A program made the translations under genes and the position numbers. The notes under the pieces were generated by a model. It did not search any database. It saw only the letters and a list, made by a program, of their open reading frames with translations, and was not told where the DNA came from. This document shows, in pieces, positions 16,310 to 25,874 of a stretch of DNA of 64,000 nt. The stretch is taken from positions 62,001 to 126,000 of the forward strand of contig NZ_BBZJ01000012.1 of assembly GCF_001417775.1 (NCBI RefSeq). The letters are read 5' to 3'. Numbering within the stretch: the first letter of the stretch is position 1; the number at the start of each line of letters is the position of its first letter. The stretch is from Streptomyces sp. TP-A0356. Lineage in GTDB: Bacteria; Actinomycetota; Actinomycetes; Streptomycetales; Streptomycetaceae.

Positions 16310-18226
16310 ATGAACAGGTCGGACGTGGACGCCCGGTCGGTGGCGGTGATCGGCATGGCCTGCCGGCTTCCCGGCGCGTCGAGCACCGACGAGCTGTGGG
16401 CCCTCCTCAAGGACGGCGTCGACGCCACCACCGAGACCCCTCCTGAACGTTACGACGCGGATGTCCTGCCGATAGCCGGCCGCCGGGCCGGTCACGTGGA
16501 CGGGATCGCCGAGTTCGACGCCGAGTTCTTCGGGATGTCCCCCACCGAGGCAATGGAACTCGACCCGCAGCAGCGGCTGTTGCTGATGACCGCCTGGGAG
16601 GCGCTGGAGGATGCGGGGCTGCGTCCCGATCTGCTGGCCGGCAGCCGCACCGGTGTGTTCGTGGGCAACGCCCGCGCGGACTACCTGGAACGCGCCCTGC
16701 GGCAGGGGCCGGAGGGCGCCACCGCCTCACAACTCTACAACTTCCGCTCCTTGCTGCCCGCCCGGGTCTCCCACACCTTCGACTTCCGCGGCCCCTGCAT
16801 GGTCGTGGACACGGCATGCTCGTCCTCCCTCGTCGCCGTCCATCAGGCCGTACAGAGCCTGCGCGCCCGGGAGAGTCCCCTGGCCCTGGCCGCGGGGGTG
16901 AACATCAAGCTCCGCCCCGACGAAGGCCTGGTGATGACCCGGGCGGGCGGCATGGCCGCCGACGGGCGCAGCAAGTTCGGTGACGCGAGCGCGGACGGCC
17001 ACTCCCCCGGGGACGCGATAGCGGTTGTCGTTCTGAAGCGACTGGCCGACGCGCTGGCCGACGGCGACCGCATCCGCGCCGTGGTCCAGGGCAGCGCGGT
17101 CGGCAATGACGGTCGCACCAGCGACTCGGTCCTCAACCCCTCACTGGAGGGGCAGCTGGAGGTGCTGCGCTGGGCGTACGAGGACGCCGGGGTCGATCCC
17201 GCGGACGTCGACTACGTCGAGGCGCACGGCTCCGGGTCACCTGCGCTCGACCCCCTGGAGCTGAGGGCGCTCGGACGGGTCCTGGGCGAGGGACGCCCTG
17301 CGGAACGTCCGCTGCTCGTCGGCTCGGTCAAGACGAACATCGGGCATGCGGAGGCCGCGGGCGGGATGGCCGGGCTGCTCAAGGCCGTGCTCTGCCTCGA
17401 GAACGGCCAGGTGCCGCCAAGCCTGCACCTGGCCGCGCCGAACCCGGCCGTGCCCTGGGACGAGCTGCCGCTGGTGGTGCCCGGCACGCTCACCGACCTG
17501 CCGAAGGCAGACCGGCCCACCATCGCCGGGGTGTCCGGGCAGGGCTCCTCGGCCCTCAACGCCCATGTGGTGATCCGCCGCCCGGATCCGGTCGAGCCTC
17601 CCGCCGCTGCCGACGCGACCCGCACGCCGTACGTCCTGGCGCTCTCCGCGCGCAGCCCGGCCGCCCTGGAGCAACTCGCCCGGTCGTACGCCGCCTACCT
17701 CTCTCCGGACGGCGCGGGAGCCGCGTACCGCGTGCGCGACATCTGCTTCAGCGCGGCCGTCCGCAGGACGCACCACACGCACCGGCTCGCGGTCGTCGGA
17801 GCGAGCCACGAAGAGCTGGTGGCGGCGCTCACCGGGTCACCGGGACTGGGCGGCAGGCCGCTGTCGGCCGTCGCCGACCGCTACCGCCGGGGCGAGGACG
17901 TGGACTGGGGCGCGGTGTTCGGGGACCGTGGCCACTTCGTCCCGCTGCCCACCTACCCCTGGCAGACCAAACGCCACTGGCCCGGCGAACAGGGGCACGA
18001 GGAGGGCGATCTGGCCTCCTGGGTCCTGCGCGAGCACGCCCGCACCGGCTTCGACGACACCTCCACCCTCACCGACATCGGCATCGACTCGCTGGCGAGA
18101 CTGCGGATCGTGGTCGAGCTGACCAAGCGATCCAGCCAGGAGGTCGACCCGGAGGAGTTCGGCAGGCTGCGCACGGTGGGCGAGCTGCGCCGGTGGACGC
18201 GTGCCCTGGAGGCGGCCGCCCGATGA
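16310..18226 (+). CDS. AT-less polyketide synthase module: ketosynthase plus acyl carrier protein
   Basis: 638 aa. Residues ~8-430 form a type I ketosynthase: VAVIGMACRLPGA start, DTACSSSL with catalytic Cys170, EAHGSGS with His306 and NIGHAEAAGG with His346. After it comes a KS-AT linker (YVLALSARSPAALEQLA, RRTHHTHRLAVVG), but the ~300-residue acyltransferase is absent. The text jumps to the post-AT motif VPLPTYPWQTKRHW near 544-557. A C-terminal carrier domain follows, with DIGIDSLARLRI and phosphopantetheine Ser594. It would need an acyltransferase in trans. The stop overlaps the start of the adenylation gene (ATGA). Confidence 0.85.
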   Translation: MNRSDVDARSVAVIGMACRLPGASSTDELWALLKDGVDATTETPPERYDADVLPIAGRRAGHVDGIAEFDAEFFGMSPTEAMELDPQQRLLLMTAWEALEDAGLRPDLLAGSRTGVFVGNARADYLERALRQGPEGATASQLYNFRSLLPARVSHTFDFRGPCMVVDTACSSSLVAVHQAVQSLRARESPLALAAGVNIKLRPDEGLVMTRAGGMAADGRSKFGDASADGHSPGDAIAVVVLKRLADALADGDRIRAVVQGSAVGNDGRTSDSVLNPSLEGQLEVLRWAYEDAGVDPADVDYVEAHGSGSPALDPLELRALGRVLGEGRPAERPLLVGSVKTNIGHAEAAGGMAGLLKAVLCLENGQVPPSLHLAAPNPAVPWDELPLVVPGTLTDLPKADRPTIAGVSGQGSSALNAHVVIRRPDPVEPPAAADATRTPYVLALSARSPAALEQLARSYAAYLSPDGAGAAYRVRDICFSAAVRRTHHTHRLAVVGASHEELVAALTGSPGLGGRPLSAVADRYRRGEDVDWGAVFGDRGHFVPLPTYPWQTKRHWPGEQGHEEGDLASWVLREHARTGFDDTSTLTDIGIDSLARLRIVVELTKRSSQEVDPEEFGRLRTVGELRRWTRALEAAAR

Positions 18227-19761
18227 GTCAGCCGCAGACCGCGTATGCCTGGTTCGCCCGCACCACCGAGGCCTGCGGCGACGACGCCGTGGCGCTGGAG
18301 GTCGGCGAGGACCGGCTCACCTACGCCGGGCTGCGCGACCTGGCGGAGCGGCTCGCCGCCCGCCTGGTCGCGGCGGCCGGCGGCATCCCGCCACGACGCG
18401 TGGGCCTGCTGGCCAGCCGATCGGTGACCGCCTACGCCGGCTACCTCGCCGTCCTGCGAGCCGGCGCAGCCGTCGTCCCCCTCAACCCCGAGCACCCGTC
18501 GGCCCGTACCGCCGACATCGTGAAGGCTGCCGAGGTGGAGGTCGTGCTGGCCGACGCCTCCGGGGCAGACACCGACCCGGGGGTACCCGTCCTGTCGGTG
18601 GGCCCCGAGGAGCTCACGCAGCTCGCGGAAGATGCCGCGCCCGAACTCCCGTCCGTGCCGACCGGTCCGGACGACATCGCGTACATCGTCTTCACGTCCG
18701 GGTCGACCGGCGCCCCCAAGGGCGTGCCGGTCCTGCACCGCAACCTCTGCGCCTACCTCGACCAGGTCGCCGCGCGATACGACATCGCGCCGGGCAGTCG
18801 GCTCTCGCAGTCCTTCGAGCTGACCTTCGACGGCTCGGTGCACGACCTGTTCGTCGCCTGGGCCGGCGGCGGCACCCTCGTGGTGCCCCAGCGCAGCCAG
18901 TTGCTGTCCCCGGTGAAGACGATCAACAACCTGCGGCTCACCCACTGGTTCTCGGTGCCGTCGCTGATCTCCTTCGCCTCCCGCCTCGGCACCCTGAAGC
19001 CGGGCAGCATGCCCACCCTGCGGTGGAGCATCTTCGGCGGCGAACCGCTCACCCTGGACGCGGCCCGGGAGTGGCGGGCCGCCGCGCCCGGCAGCCGTCT
19101 GGAAGTGCTGTACGGGCCCACCGAACTCACCATCTCCTGCACGGCGTACCGGTTCCCCGACGACCCGGCCGAGTGGCCCCGAACCCCCAACGGGACCGCC
19201 CCCATCGGCACCGGACACCCGGTCTGCGACCTGCTGCTGCTCGACGAGGACGGCCGGCCAGCCGACAGCGGCGAACTGTGCGTCCGCGGGCCGCTGCGGT
19301 TTCCGGGCTACCTCGATCCGGCGAACAACGCGGGCCGCTTCCTCGCACCCGAGGGGCGGCCCGGCGGCGACGAGCCGCTGACCGACCGGCACTGGTACCG
19401 CACCGGCGACCGGGTGGCCATGCGCGACGGGCACCTGATCCACCTGGGGCGGACCGACCACCAGGTGAAGATCCGCGGCCACCGGGTCGAACTCGGCGAG
19501 GTCGAAGCGACGCTGCGGCAGCAGCCGGGGGTGCGGGACGCGATCGTCCTCGCCGTGCCCGCTCCCGACGGGGAACCGGAACTTCACGCGGCGGTCGGGG
19601 CCACCGGCTGCACGTCCGACGGACTGTACGCGGCGCTCGGCGACCGGCTGCCGCCATACATGCTGCCCCGCCGGATCGCCATCCTCGATCACCTGCCGCT
19701 GAACACCAACGGCAAGATCGACAGGCGGGCCCTGCTCGAAGAACTCGGACGCTCCCGCTGA
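18223..19761 (+). CDS. Stand-alone amino acid adenylation enzyme
   Basis: 512 aa, a complete NRPS-type A domain with no carrier or condensation domain. Core motifs in order: TSGSTGAPKG (A3, 158-167), FDGSVHDLF (A4, with the Asp that pairs with an alpha-amino group), YGPTELT (A5, from 297), YRTGDRV (A7, from 392), GRTDHQVKIRGHRVELGEVE (A8) and NGKIDRRAL (A10, catalytic Lys498). It activates an amino acid as AMP ester and most likely loads it onto the ACP of the upstream protein, with which its start overlaps. By eye the specificity positions read roughly D-G-H-S-I-G-L-I-S, which I cannot match to a known substrate. Confidence 0.88.
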   Translation: MSQPQTAYAWFARTTEACGDDAVALEVGEDRLTYAGLRDLAERLAARLVAAAGGIPPRRVGLLASRSVTAYAGYLAVLRAGAAVVPLNPEHPSARTADIVKAAEVEVVLADASGADTDPGVPVLSVGPEELTQLAEDAAPELPSVPTGPDDIAYIVFTSGSTGAPKGVPVLHRNLCAYLDQVAARYDIAPGSRLSQSFELTFDGSVHDLFVAWAGGGTLVVPQRSQLLSPVKTINNLRLTHWFSVPSLISFASRLGTLKPGSMPTLRWSIFGGEPLTLDAAREWRAAAPGSRLEVLYGPTELTISCTAYRFPDDPAEWPRTPNGTAPIGTGHPVCDLLLLDEDGRPADSGELCVRGPLRFPGYLDPANNAGRFLAPEGRPGGDEPLTDRHWYRTGDRVAMRDGHLIHLGRTDHQVKIRGHRVELGEVEATLRQQPGVRDAIVLAVPAPDGEPELHAAVGATGCTSDGLYAALGDRLPPYMLPRRIAILDHLPLNTNGKIDRRALLEELGRSR

Positions 19762-19823
19762 ACCATCCGCGTCCGAGGATCGGCGCCAACACACCACCCC
19801 GACGTCTGTTGTGAGGCAACCCC

Positions 19824-21008
19824 ATGTTCGACGCCATCCTGGTAGGCGCGCGCTGCGCCGGTGCGCCCGTCGCCATGCTGCTGGCCCGGGCGGGCTACCG
19901 GGTACTCCTGCTCGACAAGGCCCCCTCCGGCACCGACACGCTCTCCACACATCTCATCCACCAGCCCGGAGTGGCAGCGCTCGCCCGCTGGGGACTGCTG
20001 GACGCGGTACGCGCCTCGGGGTGCCCGCAACTGGACCGCGTGGTCTACGAGGTCGCCGACATCCGTCTCGAAGGGTGCGCCCGGGGTGTGGAGGGGCAGC
20101 GCGCCGCCTTCGCCCCGCGGCGGCACGTCCTTGACGCCATCCTGGTGGAAGCGGCGGCCGCGGCGGGCGTCGAGGTACGCGACCGCTGCCGGGTGACCGG
20201 GCTGCTGCGCGACGGGAGCGGACGCGTCGTCGGGGTGGAGGGCCGACACGACGGCCGATCCTTCAGCGATCGCGCACACCTGGTGATCGGTGCGGACGGT
20301 ATGCGCTCGACCGTAGCCCACCTGGTGCAGGCGCCGTACACGGTGAAGGATCCCCGGCTGACCTGCGCCTACTACACCTACTGGCAGGACGTCCCCGCCA
20401 CGCTGGAGCTGTACGAAGCTCCGGGCAGCTGGGTGGCGGCCGTGGCGACCAACCAGGGGGCGACCCTCGTCCTCGCCTACGTTCCGCAGTCCCGCTTCAA
20501 GGAGGTCCGCACCGATGCGCACCGGGCCTATCGCGAGCAGATACGCACCACCGCGCCCGCCCTCGACGAGCGTCTCCACGGCAAGGAACCGGTCGAGCGG
20601 CTGTACGGCACCGGCGACCAGCGAAACTTCTTCCGGCGGGCCACCGGGCCGGGATGGGCCCTGGTGGGGGACGCGGGGCACCACAAGGACTCCATCACCG
20701 CGCGCGGGATCAGCGACGCGTTCCTCCAGGCGGACATCCTGGTGGGCCGTCTGATCGGCCGACTCGGCGAGGACGCGGCCGAACTCGACGCGGCCCTCGC
20801 GCAGTTCGAGAAGGAACGGGACACGGCGCTCGGACCCGGTTACGAGTCCACGCTCGGCGTGGCCCACCTCACACCGCACGAACAGCGGCTGGCTCTGCTG
20901 CGGGCCGTGCAGAAGGACCCCGAACTCACCGCGATCTACTTCGACCTGGTGGCCGGAATTGAGACAGCAGGGGCCCTATATACCCCCAAACTTCTCGCCC
21001 TGCTCTGA
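19824..21008 (+). CDS. FAD-dependent oxidoreductase / monooxygenase
   Basis: 394 aa of the PHBH/geranylgeranyl-reductase-like flavoprotein superfamily. The N-terminal ADP-binding motif is ILVGARCAGAPVAMLLA, the second motif is LVIGADGMRSTVA and the FAD-ribityl motif is GDAGHHKDSITARGISDAF. The HHKD variant of the GD motif is typical of a subgroup common in actinobacteria. It begins 62 nt after the adenylation gene on the same strand, so it probably oxidises or hydroxylates the carrier-bound or released product of the KS-ACP/A pair. No separate reductase is seen. Confidence 0.82.
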   Translation: MFDAILVGARCAGAPVAMLLARAGYRVLLLDKAPSGTDTLSTHLIHQPGVAALARWGLLDAVRASGCPQLDRVVYEVADIRLEGCARGVEGQRAAFAPRRHVLDAILVEAAAAAGVEVRDRCRVTGLLRDGSGRVVGVEGRHDGRSFSDRAHLVIGADGMRSTVAHLVQAPYTVKDPRLTCAYYTYWQDVPATLELYEAPGSWVAAVATNQGATLVLAYVPQSRFKEVRTDAHRAYREQIRTTAPALDERLHGKEPVERLYGTGDQRNFFRRATGPGWALVGDAGHHKDSITARGISDAFLQADILVGRLIGRLGEDAAELDAALAQFEKERDTALGPGYESTLGVAHLTPHEQRLALLRAVQKDPELTAIYFDLVAGIETAGALYTPKLLALL

Positions 21009-21243
21009 GGCGGGGGCACCCGCGCCGGTAACGACAGCAATTCATCCGGGCGACTGCCAGCCAACTCCTGGGCGTCGGAGGGCAGTTGCCATGAGCCGGT
21101 GCTGACGCTGCGCCATGATCCTGATACGGTGCAGCCTGATCGCCCGACGTCGCTGACGGCAAGTCAAGGCGCCGCGCCCGGTGCAATCCGCCACTTGGAC
21201 CGTCCCCACCGAACCAGTGTTTCGCTGCCGTACGAGGAATCAG

Positions 21244-23931
21244 ATGCCAGGCACCCGCGACCGGCGGACACGTCATCGGTCCGCCCCGCGCAGATCTCTC
21301 CGATTCTCGTTCGTCCTGCCCTTCGTCGTGCCCGCGGTCTGTCTGACCGGACTGTGGGGGTACACGGCGGCCGGTCTCGTCGACGAGCACATCCAGCTGC
21401 AGGCCGACGCGGACCAGGACTCGTCCGTCGCCCGGCCGGCCCAGGCCGTGCTGTCCGCTCTGCAGAACGAGCGTCGTCTGACCGCCGTCTGGCAGGCCGG
21501 CCGCACCGGCAGCGCCCGGACGGACCTGGACGCCGCCCGCAAGAAGACGGATGCCGCCGTCGCGGCCTACCGGGACGCCCCGGGTCCCGACACCGCGGCC
21601 CTGCGCCGCAGAGCGAAGGCGCTCGACGACGCGCTGGCCGCGCTGGCCGGCCGCCGTGACGCGATCGACGGGCGCATCCTGTCCGCGCCCGACGCCTTCC
21701 AGTACTTCACGGACACCATCACCCAGGGCGTCTCCCTGGTGACCACGGCCGTGCACCGCGACAACGGAACTTCCACGGGGGGCGGTGCCGCCACCGCGTC
21801 CTTGGTGCAGATCACGGAGATGCTGTCGCGCCAGGACGCTCTGCTGTCCGGCGCGCTGCCGTCCCACACCATGCCCGCCGCGACGCGCGCCCAGTTCGCG
21901 GAGTACCTGGCGCTGCAGCGCGAGTTCCGCGCGGGTCTGACCGCCCATGACCTCCCTGCCGGCGCGGCCGCTACCTATACGCAGATCACCGACGGCACGC
22001 AGTGGGCGACGCTCGGCATGGTCGGCGACTCGGTGGCCACGGCCAAGGGCGCCGCGCTGCCCCAGAAGGCCTCGACGTGGCCGGACGCCGCCGACGGCGT
22101 GCTCGGGGACCTGCAGTCGCTGGGCGCGGACTCTCTGCGCGGACTCGCGGACGACGCCTCGGGCCAGGCCGACGACCTGCTGCTGGGCATGCTCCTGGGC
22201 ACCGCCGCCACGCTGGCCGCACTGGCCGGCGGCGCGGTGCTGGCGCTGCGCGCCCGCCGCGCCACGCTCGGCCGAGTCTCCGAACTGCAGTCGCGGGCCG
22301 AGGAGTTGACCCGCACGCTGCCCCAGCTGCTCGCCCGAATAGAACGAGGCGAGCGGGTCACCCCGGCCGCGCTCGGCCCGCAGGGCCACTACGCCACCGA
22401 CGAGCTGGAGCGGCTGGCCGGTGCCATCGACCAGCTGGGCCACGTCGCGGCGGACACCGCGATGCGCCAGTCACTGGGCCGCGAGGGCACGGAGAAGGTC
22501 TTCGCCCAGCTCATCCGCCGTACCCAGATCCTGATCCACCGTCTCATCTCGCTCCTGGACGACCTGGAGCGCAAGCACGAGGACTCCGACCTGCTGAAGG
22601 ACATCTTCAAGGTCGACCACATCGCCACCCGCGTGCGCCGCCACGCGGAGAACCTGGTCATCCTCAGCGGTTCCCCGCCCAGTCGCCGGATGAACGCGCC
22701 GCTGTCCATCACCGACGTGATGCGCAGTGCCGTCGCCGAGACCGAGCAGTACACCCGCGTCAAGGTGAAGAACGTGCCCGCGGACCGGCGCGTCGCCGTC
22801 GCGGGCCGTGCCGTGGCGGACGTCACCCACCTGCTCGCCGAGCTGATCGAGAACGGCACGAGCTTCTCGCCACCGGACACCCAGGTGTTCGTCAGCGCGA
22901 CGAAGGTGGCCAAGGGCCTGGCCATCCACGTCGAGGACCACGGTCTCGGCGTGCCGCCGGACAAAATGGCGCACGCGAACGAGCTGCTCGCGCACCCGCC
23001 CAAGCTGGACATGACGTCCCTGGGCGAGGACCCGCGCCTCGGCCACTTCGTGGTGGCCCGGCTCGCCGAACGGCACAAGATCAAGGTGGAGCTGCGCGAG
23101 TCGGTCTACGGCGGCACGCTCGTCATCGTCCTGCTGCCTGTGGCCCTGCTGGAGGAGCACGCGTCGCCGGTCCTGGACCAGCTCCAGTCGGCGGCCGCGT
23201 CGGCGGCCAACCTCGCACTGGACGGCAAGTCCCCGCAGGCCGCCCCAGGCGTCGAAGACCGAGCACTCGCGGACGCCGTCGTGGCGGCATCGGTCAGTGC
23301 GGCCGCGTCGGCGGGCAGCGGTGCGGACATGCTCGGCCACTCCCGTCTTCCAGACCACAGCGGCTTCCCCGAGTACGGAGGTGCAGGTCTGTTGCCACCC
23401 GCGTTGGACCACCCCGTACCGCCTGCCGAGCCGGACCGGTGGGCCCCGGCCCAGGAGGCTCCGGCTCCACCCGCGCACGCCGGGCCGCACCTGGCGGCTC
23501 CCGGCGAGCATTCCGGGTACCCCCAGCCGCAGGCGACGGCCCCCGGCGCACAGTCGGATCATCCCGGGCCACGGGCCGGACACGGCGAACCGCAGGCGGG
23601 GCCGATGCCCGGCCCCGAGCCTGGGCGCGCCGCGCAGGCCGGGCAGGTGCCTGCAACCGATGCCACCGGGGCATTGACGACCCCTCGGGTGCTGCCCCAG
23701 CGGAGACGTGGTGCCAGCCTTGCGCAGCAACTGCGCAGGGAGGCGGCACAGAACACGGACGGGCCCGAGGGCGGGGAGGACAACGGCGTCATCTCCCCGG
23801 AGGCGTCGGCCAGCACGATGATGGCCATTCAGCAGGGGCTGCGGCGGGCCCAGATGTCCGACACGGACGGGCCGCTCGGCACGGACACCCGGCCGACGGA
23901 CCCCAGGGACCCCGGTGCCAACCAACTGTGA
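21244..23931 (+). CDS. cvnA: Conservon sensor histidine kinase-like protein CvnA
   Basis: 895 aa from ATG 21244 (GAGGAA upstream). There is one N-terminal membrane helix (FVLPFVVPAVCLTGLWGY), an extracellular helical domain of ~270 residues of the nitrate/nitrite-sensing type, a second helix (LLLGMLLGTAATLAALAG), a HAMP-like region, then an atypical kinase core. HATPase N-box reads LLAELIENGTSFSPP and the G-box HVEDHGLGVPP. The last ~230 residues are a Pro/Ala/Gly-rich disordered tail. A canonical H-box is not obvious, as usual in CvnA. First gene of a cvnABCD operon that links an ATPase to a small GTPase at the membrane. Confidence 0.9.
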   Translation: MPGTRDRRTRHRSAPRRSLRFSFVLPFVVPAVCLTGLWGYTAAGLVDEHIQLQADADQDSSVARPAQAVLSALQNERRLTAVWQAGRTGSARTDLDAARKKTDAAVAAYRDAPGPDTAALRRRAKALDDALAALAGRRDAIDGRILSAPDAFQYFTDTITQGVSLVTTAVHRDNGTSTGGGAATASLVQITEMLSRQDALLSGALPSHTMPAATRAQFAEYLALQREFRAGLTAHDLPAGAAATYTQITDGTQWATLGMVGDSVATAKGAALPQKASTWPDAADGVLGDLQSLGADSLRGLADDASGQADDLLLGMLLGTAATLAALAGGAVLALRARRATLGRVSELQSRAEELTRTLPQLLARIERGERVTPAALGPQGHYATDELERLAGAIDQLGHVAADTAMRQSLGREGTEKVFAQLIRRTQILIHRLISLLDDLERKHEDSDLLKDIFKVDHIATRVRRHAENLVILSGSPPSRRMNAPLSITDVMRSAVAETEQYTRVKVKNVPADRRVAVAGRAVADVTHLLAELIENGTSFSPPDTQVFVSATKVAKGLAIHVEDHGLGVPPDKMAHANELLAHPPKLDMTSLGEDPRLGHFVVARLAERHKIKVELRESVYGGTLVIVLLPVALLEEHASPVLDQLQSAAASAANLALDGKSPQAAPGVEDRALADAVVAASVSAAASAGSGADMLGHSRLPDHSGFPEYGGAGLLPPALDHPVPPAEPDRWAPAQEAPAPPAHAGPHLAAPGEHSGYPQPQATAPGAQSDHPGPRAGHGEPQAGPMPGPEPGRAAQAGQVPATDATGALTTPRVLPQRRRGASLAQQLRREAAQNTDGPEGGEDNGVISPEASASTMMAIQQGLRRAQMSDTDGPLGTDTRPTDPRDPGANQL

Positions 23932-23945
23932 GGGAACGTTACGCA

Positions 23946-24377
23946 ATGAATGAGCAGGTACAACCCGGTCCGCAGCTGGACTGGCTCCTCGACGGCCTGG
24001 TGGACCGCATCCCCGAGATCCGCTGCGCCATCGTGCTGTCCGGGGACGGCCTCCTCATCGGCAAGTCGAAGGACCTCAACCGGGACGACGCCGAGCACCT
24101 GTCCGCGGTGGGTTCGGGCATGCACAGCCTGGCCCGGGGCGCGGCACGTCAGTTTCACGGCGGCCGGGTCCAGCAGACGGTCATCCAGATGGAGAGGGCC
24201 TTCCTGTTCGTCACGGCCGCGGGCAGCGGTGCTCGACTGGCCGCGATCGCCACGGAGGAAGTGGACGTCGGGATGATGGCGTACGAGATGGGCACGCTCG
24301 TCAAGCAGGTCGGCCAGTACTTGAGTGCCGCGCCCCGCGTGCAGACGCCTTCAGGCGGTCATATTCAGGATGCGTGA
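23946..24377 (+). CDS. cvnB: Conservon roadblock/LC7 protein CvnB
   Basis: 143 aa, a single roadblock/LC7 domain: LDWLLDGLVDRIPEIRCAIV, LSGDGLLIGKSKDLNRDDAE, then FLFVTAAGSGARLAAIA. In eukaryotes and in Myxococcus MglB this fold acts as GTPase regulator, and CvnB is thought to contact CvnD. It starts 14 nt after cvnA, and its stop overlaps cvnC by 8 nt. Confidence 0.92.
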   Translation: MNEQVQPGPQLDWLLDGLVDRIPEIRCAIVLSGDGLLIGKSKDLNRDDAEHLSAVGSGMHSLARGAARQFHGGRVQQTVIQMERAFLFVTAAGSGARLAAIATEEVDVGMMAYEMGTLVKQVGQYLSAAPRVQTPSGGHIQDA

Positions 24378-24744
24378 TCCGCGATGGCTCGACGGTGCGG
24401 AGGCCGGGCGTCACTTGCGGCCGTACGCCATCACGGGCGGGCGTACCCGCCACAGTCAGCACACCTTCACACTGATCACGTTGGTCGTCTCACGATCCGC
24501 ACATGAGGTCTCGCACGAGGATCTGGAGCCGGAGGCGGCCCAGATCCTCGACCTGTGCCGGGATCGCGCGGTGGCGGTCGCCGAGATCGCCGCACATCTG
24601 GACCTGCCGGTGAGCGTGGTGAAGATCCTCTGCGGAGATCTCCTCAACGCCTCGCTCATCATCGTCCAGTCGCCGCCCGGGCAGGACGACCAGCCGACGG
24701 TGGAACTCATCGAAAGGGTGATGGATGGTATCCGTCAGCTCTGA
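24370..24744 (+). CDS. cvnC: Conservon DUF742 protein CvnC
   Basis: 124 aa from ATG 24370. It shows the DUF742 pattern: RPYAITGGRT near 20-30, SHEDLEPEAAQILDLCRD and VAVAEIAAHLDLPVSVVKIL, which forms a winged-helix-like fold, ending LIERVMDGIRQL. Probably an adaptor between CvnA and CvnD. It overlaps cvnB by 8 nt and cvnD by 20 nt, so expression is tightly coupled. Confidence 0.92.
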   Translation: MRDPRWLDGAEAGRHLRPYAITGGRTRHSQHTFTLITLVVSRSAHEVSHEDLEPEAAQILDLCRDRAVAVAEIAAHLDLPVSVVKILCGDLLNASLIIVQSPPGQDDQPTVELIERVMDGIRQL

Positions 24745-25321
24745 GCCGGTCATGCCGACCGCGCTGAAGATCCTCATCGCGGGAGGCTTCGGCGTGGGCA
24801 AGACCACCATGGTGGGCTCGGTGAGCGAGGTCCCCCCGTTGGAGACCGAGGAACGCATGACCGCGGTAAGCCTCGGAGTGGACGACCTGTCCGGGGTCGA
24901 GGGCAAGTCGTCGACGACGGTCGCCATGGACTTCGGCCGGATCACCATCGCCCCCGAGCTGGTGCTCTACCTGTTCGGCACGCCCGGTCAGGACCGGTTC
25001 TGGTTCATGTGGGACGACCTGGCGGCGGGCGCCCTGGCCGCCGTCGTCCTCGCGGACACGCGCCGTCTGGACGCCTCCTTCGCGTCGATCGACTTCTTCG
25101 AGGCGCGGGACATCCCGTTCGCGGTGGGGGTCAACTGCTTCAACGGGCAGCGGGAGTGCACGGCCGAGCAAGTGCGAGCGGCGCTGGACCTCGACATGTC
25201 GACGCCTGTCATGCTGTGCGACGTACGCAGCCGCAGCTCCAGCAAGAATGTGCTGCTCGCGGTGCTGGAGGCGGCACGGGCCCAGGCGGCCGCACGCCTG
25301 ACCTCACTGGCCGAGCGCTGA
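24725..25321 (+). CDS. cvnD: Conservon small GTPase CvnD
   Basis: 198 aa Ras-like GTPase. P-loop G1 is GGFGVGKTT. The switch region is followed by MDFGRIT and G3 is GTPGQDR. At the G4 position the usual NKxD reads VGVNCFNG, a divergence shared by this family, so guanine specificity is not guaranteed by that motif. It is predicted to cycle between GTP and GDP under control of CvnB, coupling CvnA sensing to morphology or secondary metabolism, as described for other conservons. A cytochrome P450 (CvnE) found in some conservons is not next to it. A short GC palindrome follows the stop. Confidence 0.92.
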   Translation: MVSVSSEPVMPTALKILIAGGFGVGKTTMVGSVSEVPPLETEERMTAVSLGVDDLSGVEGKSSTTVAMDFGRITIAPELVLYLFGTPGQDRFWFMWDDLAAGALAAVVLADTRRLDASFASIDFFEARDIPFAVGVNCFNGQRECTAEQVRAALDLDMSTPVMLCDVRSRSSSKNVLLAVLEAARAQAAARLTSLAER

Positions 25322-25874
25322 CCGGCACCTGCCGGCCCGCCGCGTCGGCGTGCCCCGAGGAAGAGTGCGGGGGCCGCCGAAGCTCGGGCTGAGGGCCTGC
25401 GGTTTCAGGTCGACGCTTCGGCGAGTGCCGGGCCTCATTGCTATGGCCGCGCGCGGTGGCTGTGCCCGGCCCTCAGCCAGCCAGTGCAGTAAACCAACAA
25501 CCGGGGGCCGAAAGCTGCCCACGGCCGAGGAGATCTCGCTCACATCTGGCACCTCTCGGCGATGTCGACGGTGAGCGGAAGCGGCGGTCACCTTCAGCGA
25601 CGGGCAGATCGCCCAGTGTCGCCGCCGCAGCGCCGGTGACGCACCAGAGGCCCGCGAGAGCCTCGATCCGTGGGTGGGCGCCGGCAGCGGCGGTTGGCCC
25701 GAGTGGCTGCCGCATGCCCGCCGCGTCCGGCGGAGTGATTCCTGTGTGTCACTCGGGCGCAGGGCAATGTGCCGCCCGAGAACGGCGGCGTCTGTCCGCT
25801 ACCGTCCAGTGACGCCGGCAGTCGCAGGTACCGGTACCGGTCCTGTCCGGGAAGTCACGAGGAGTTGAGCGTCC
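25322..25874. other. Intergenic, no gene seen
   Basis: 553 bp between the conservon and the Cys-rich protein gene. A short palindrome CCGGCA-CC-TGCCGG at 25322-25335 directly after the cvnD stop may help termination. The rest has only unconvincing short frames. GAGGAG near 25859 is the ribosome binding site of the next gene. Confidence 0.4.

Noticed and set aside
22471..23946. A 491-codon minus-strand frame inside cvnA
   Set aside because: Arg/Gly/Val-rich shadow of the conservon kinase; no start signal or fold.
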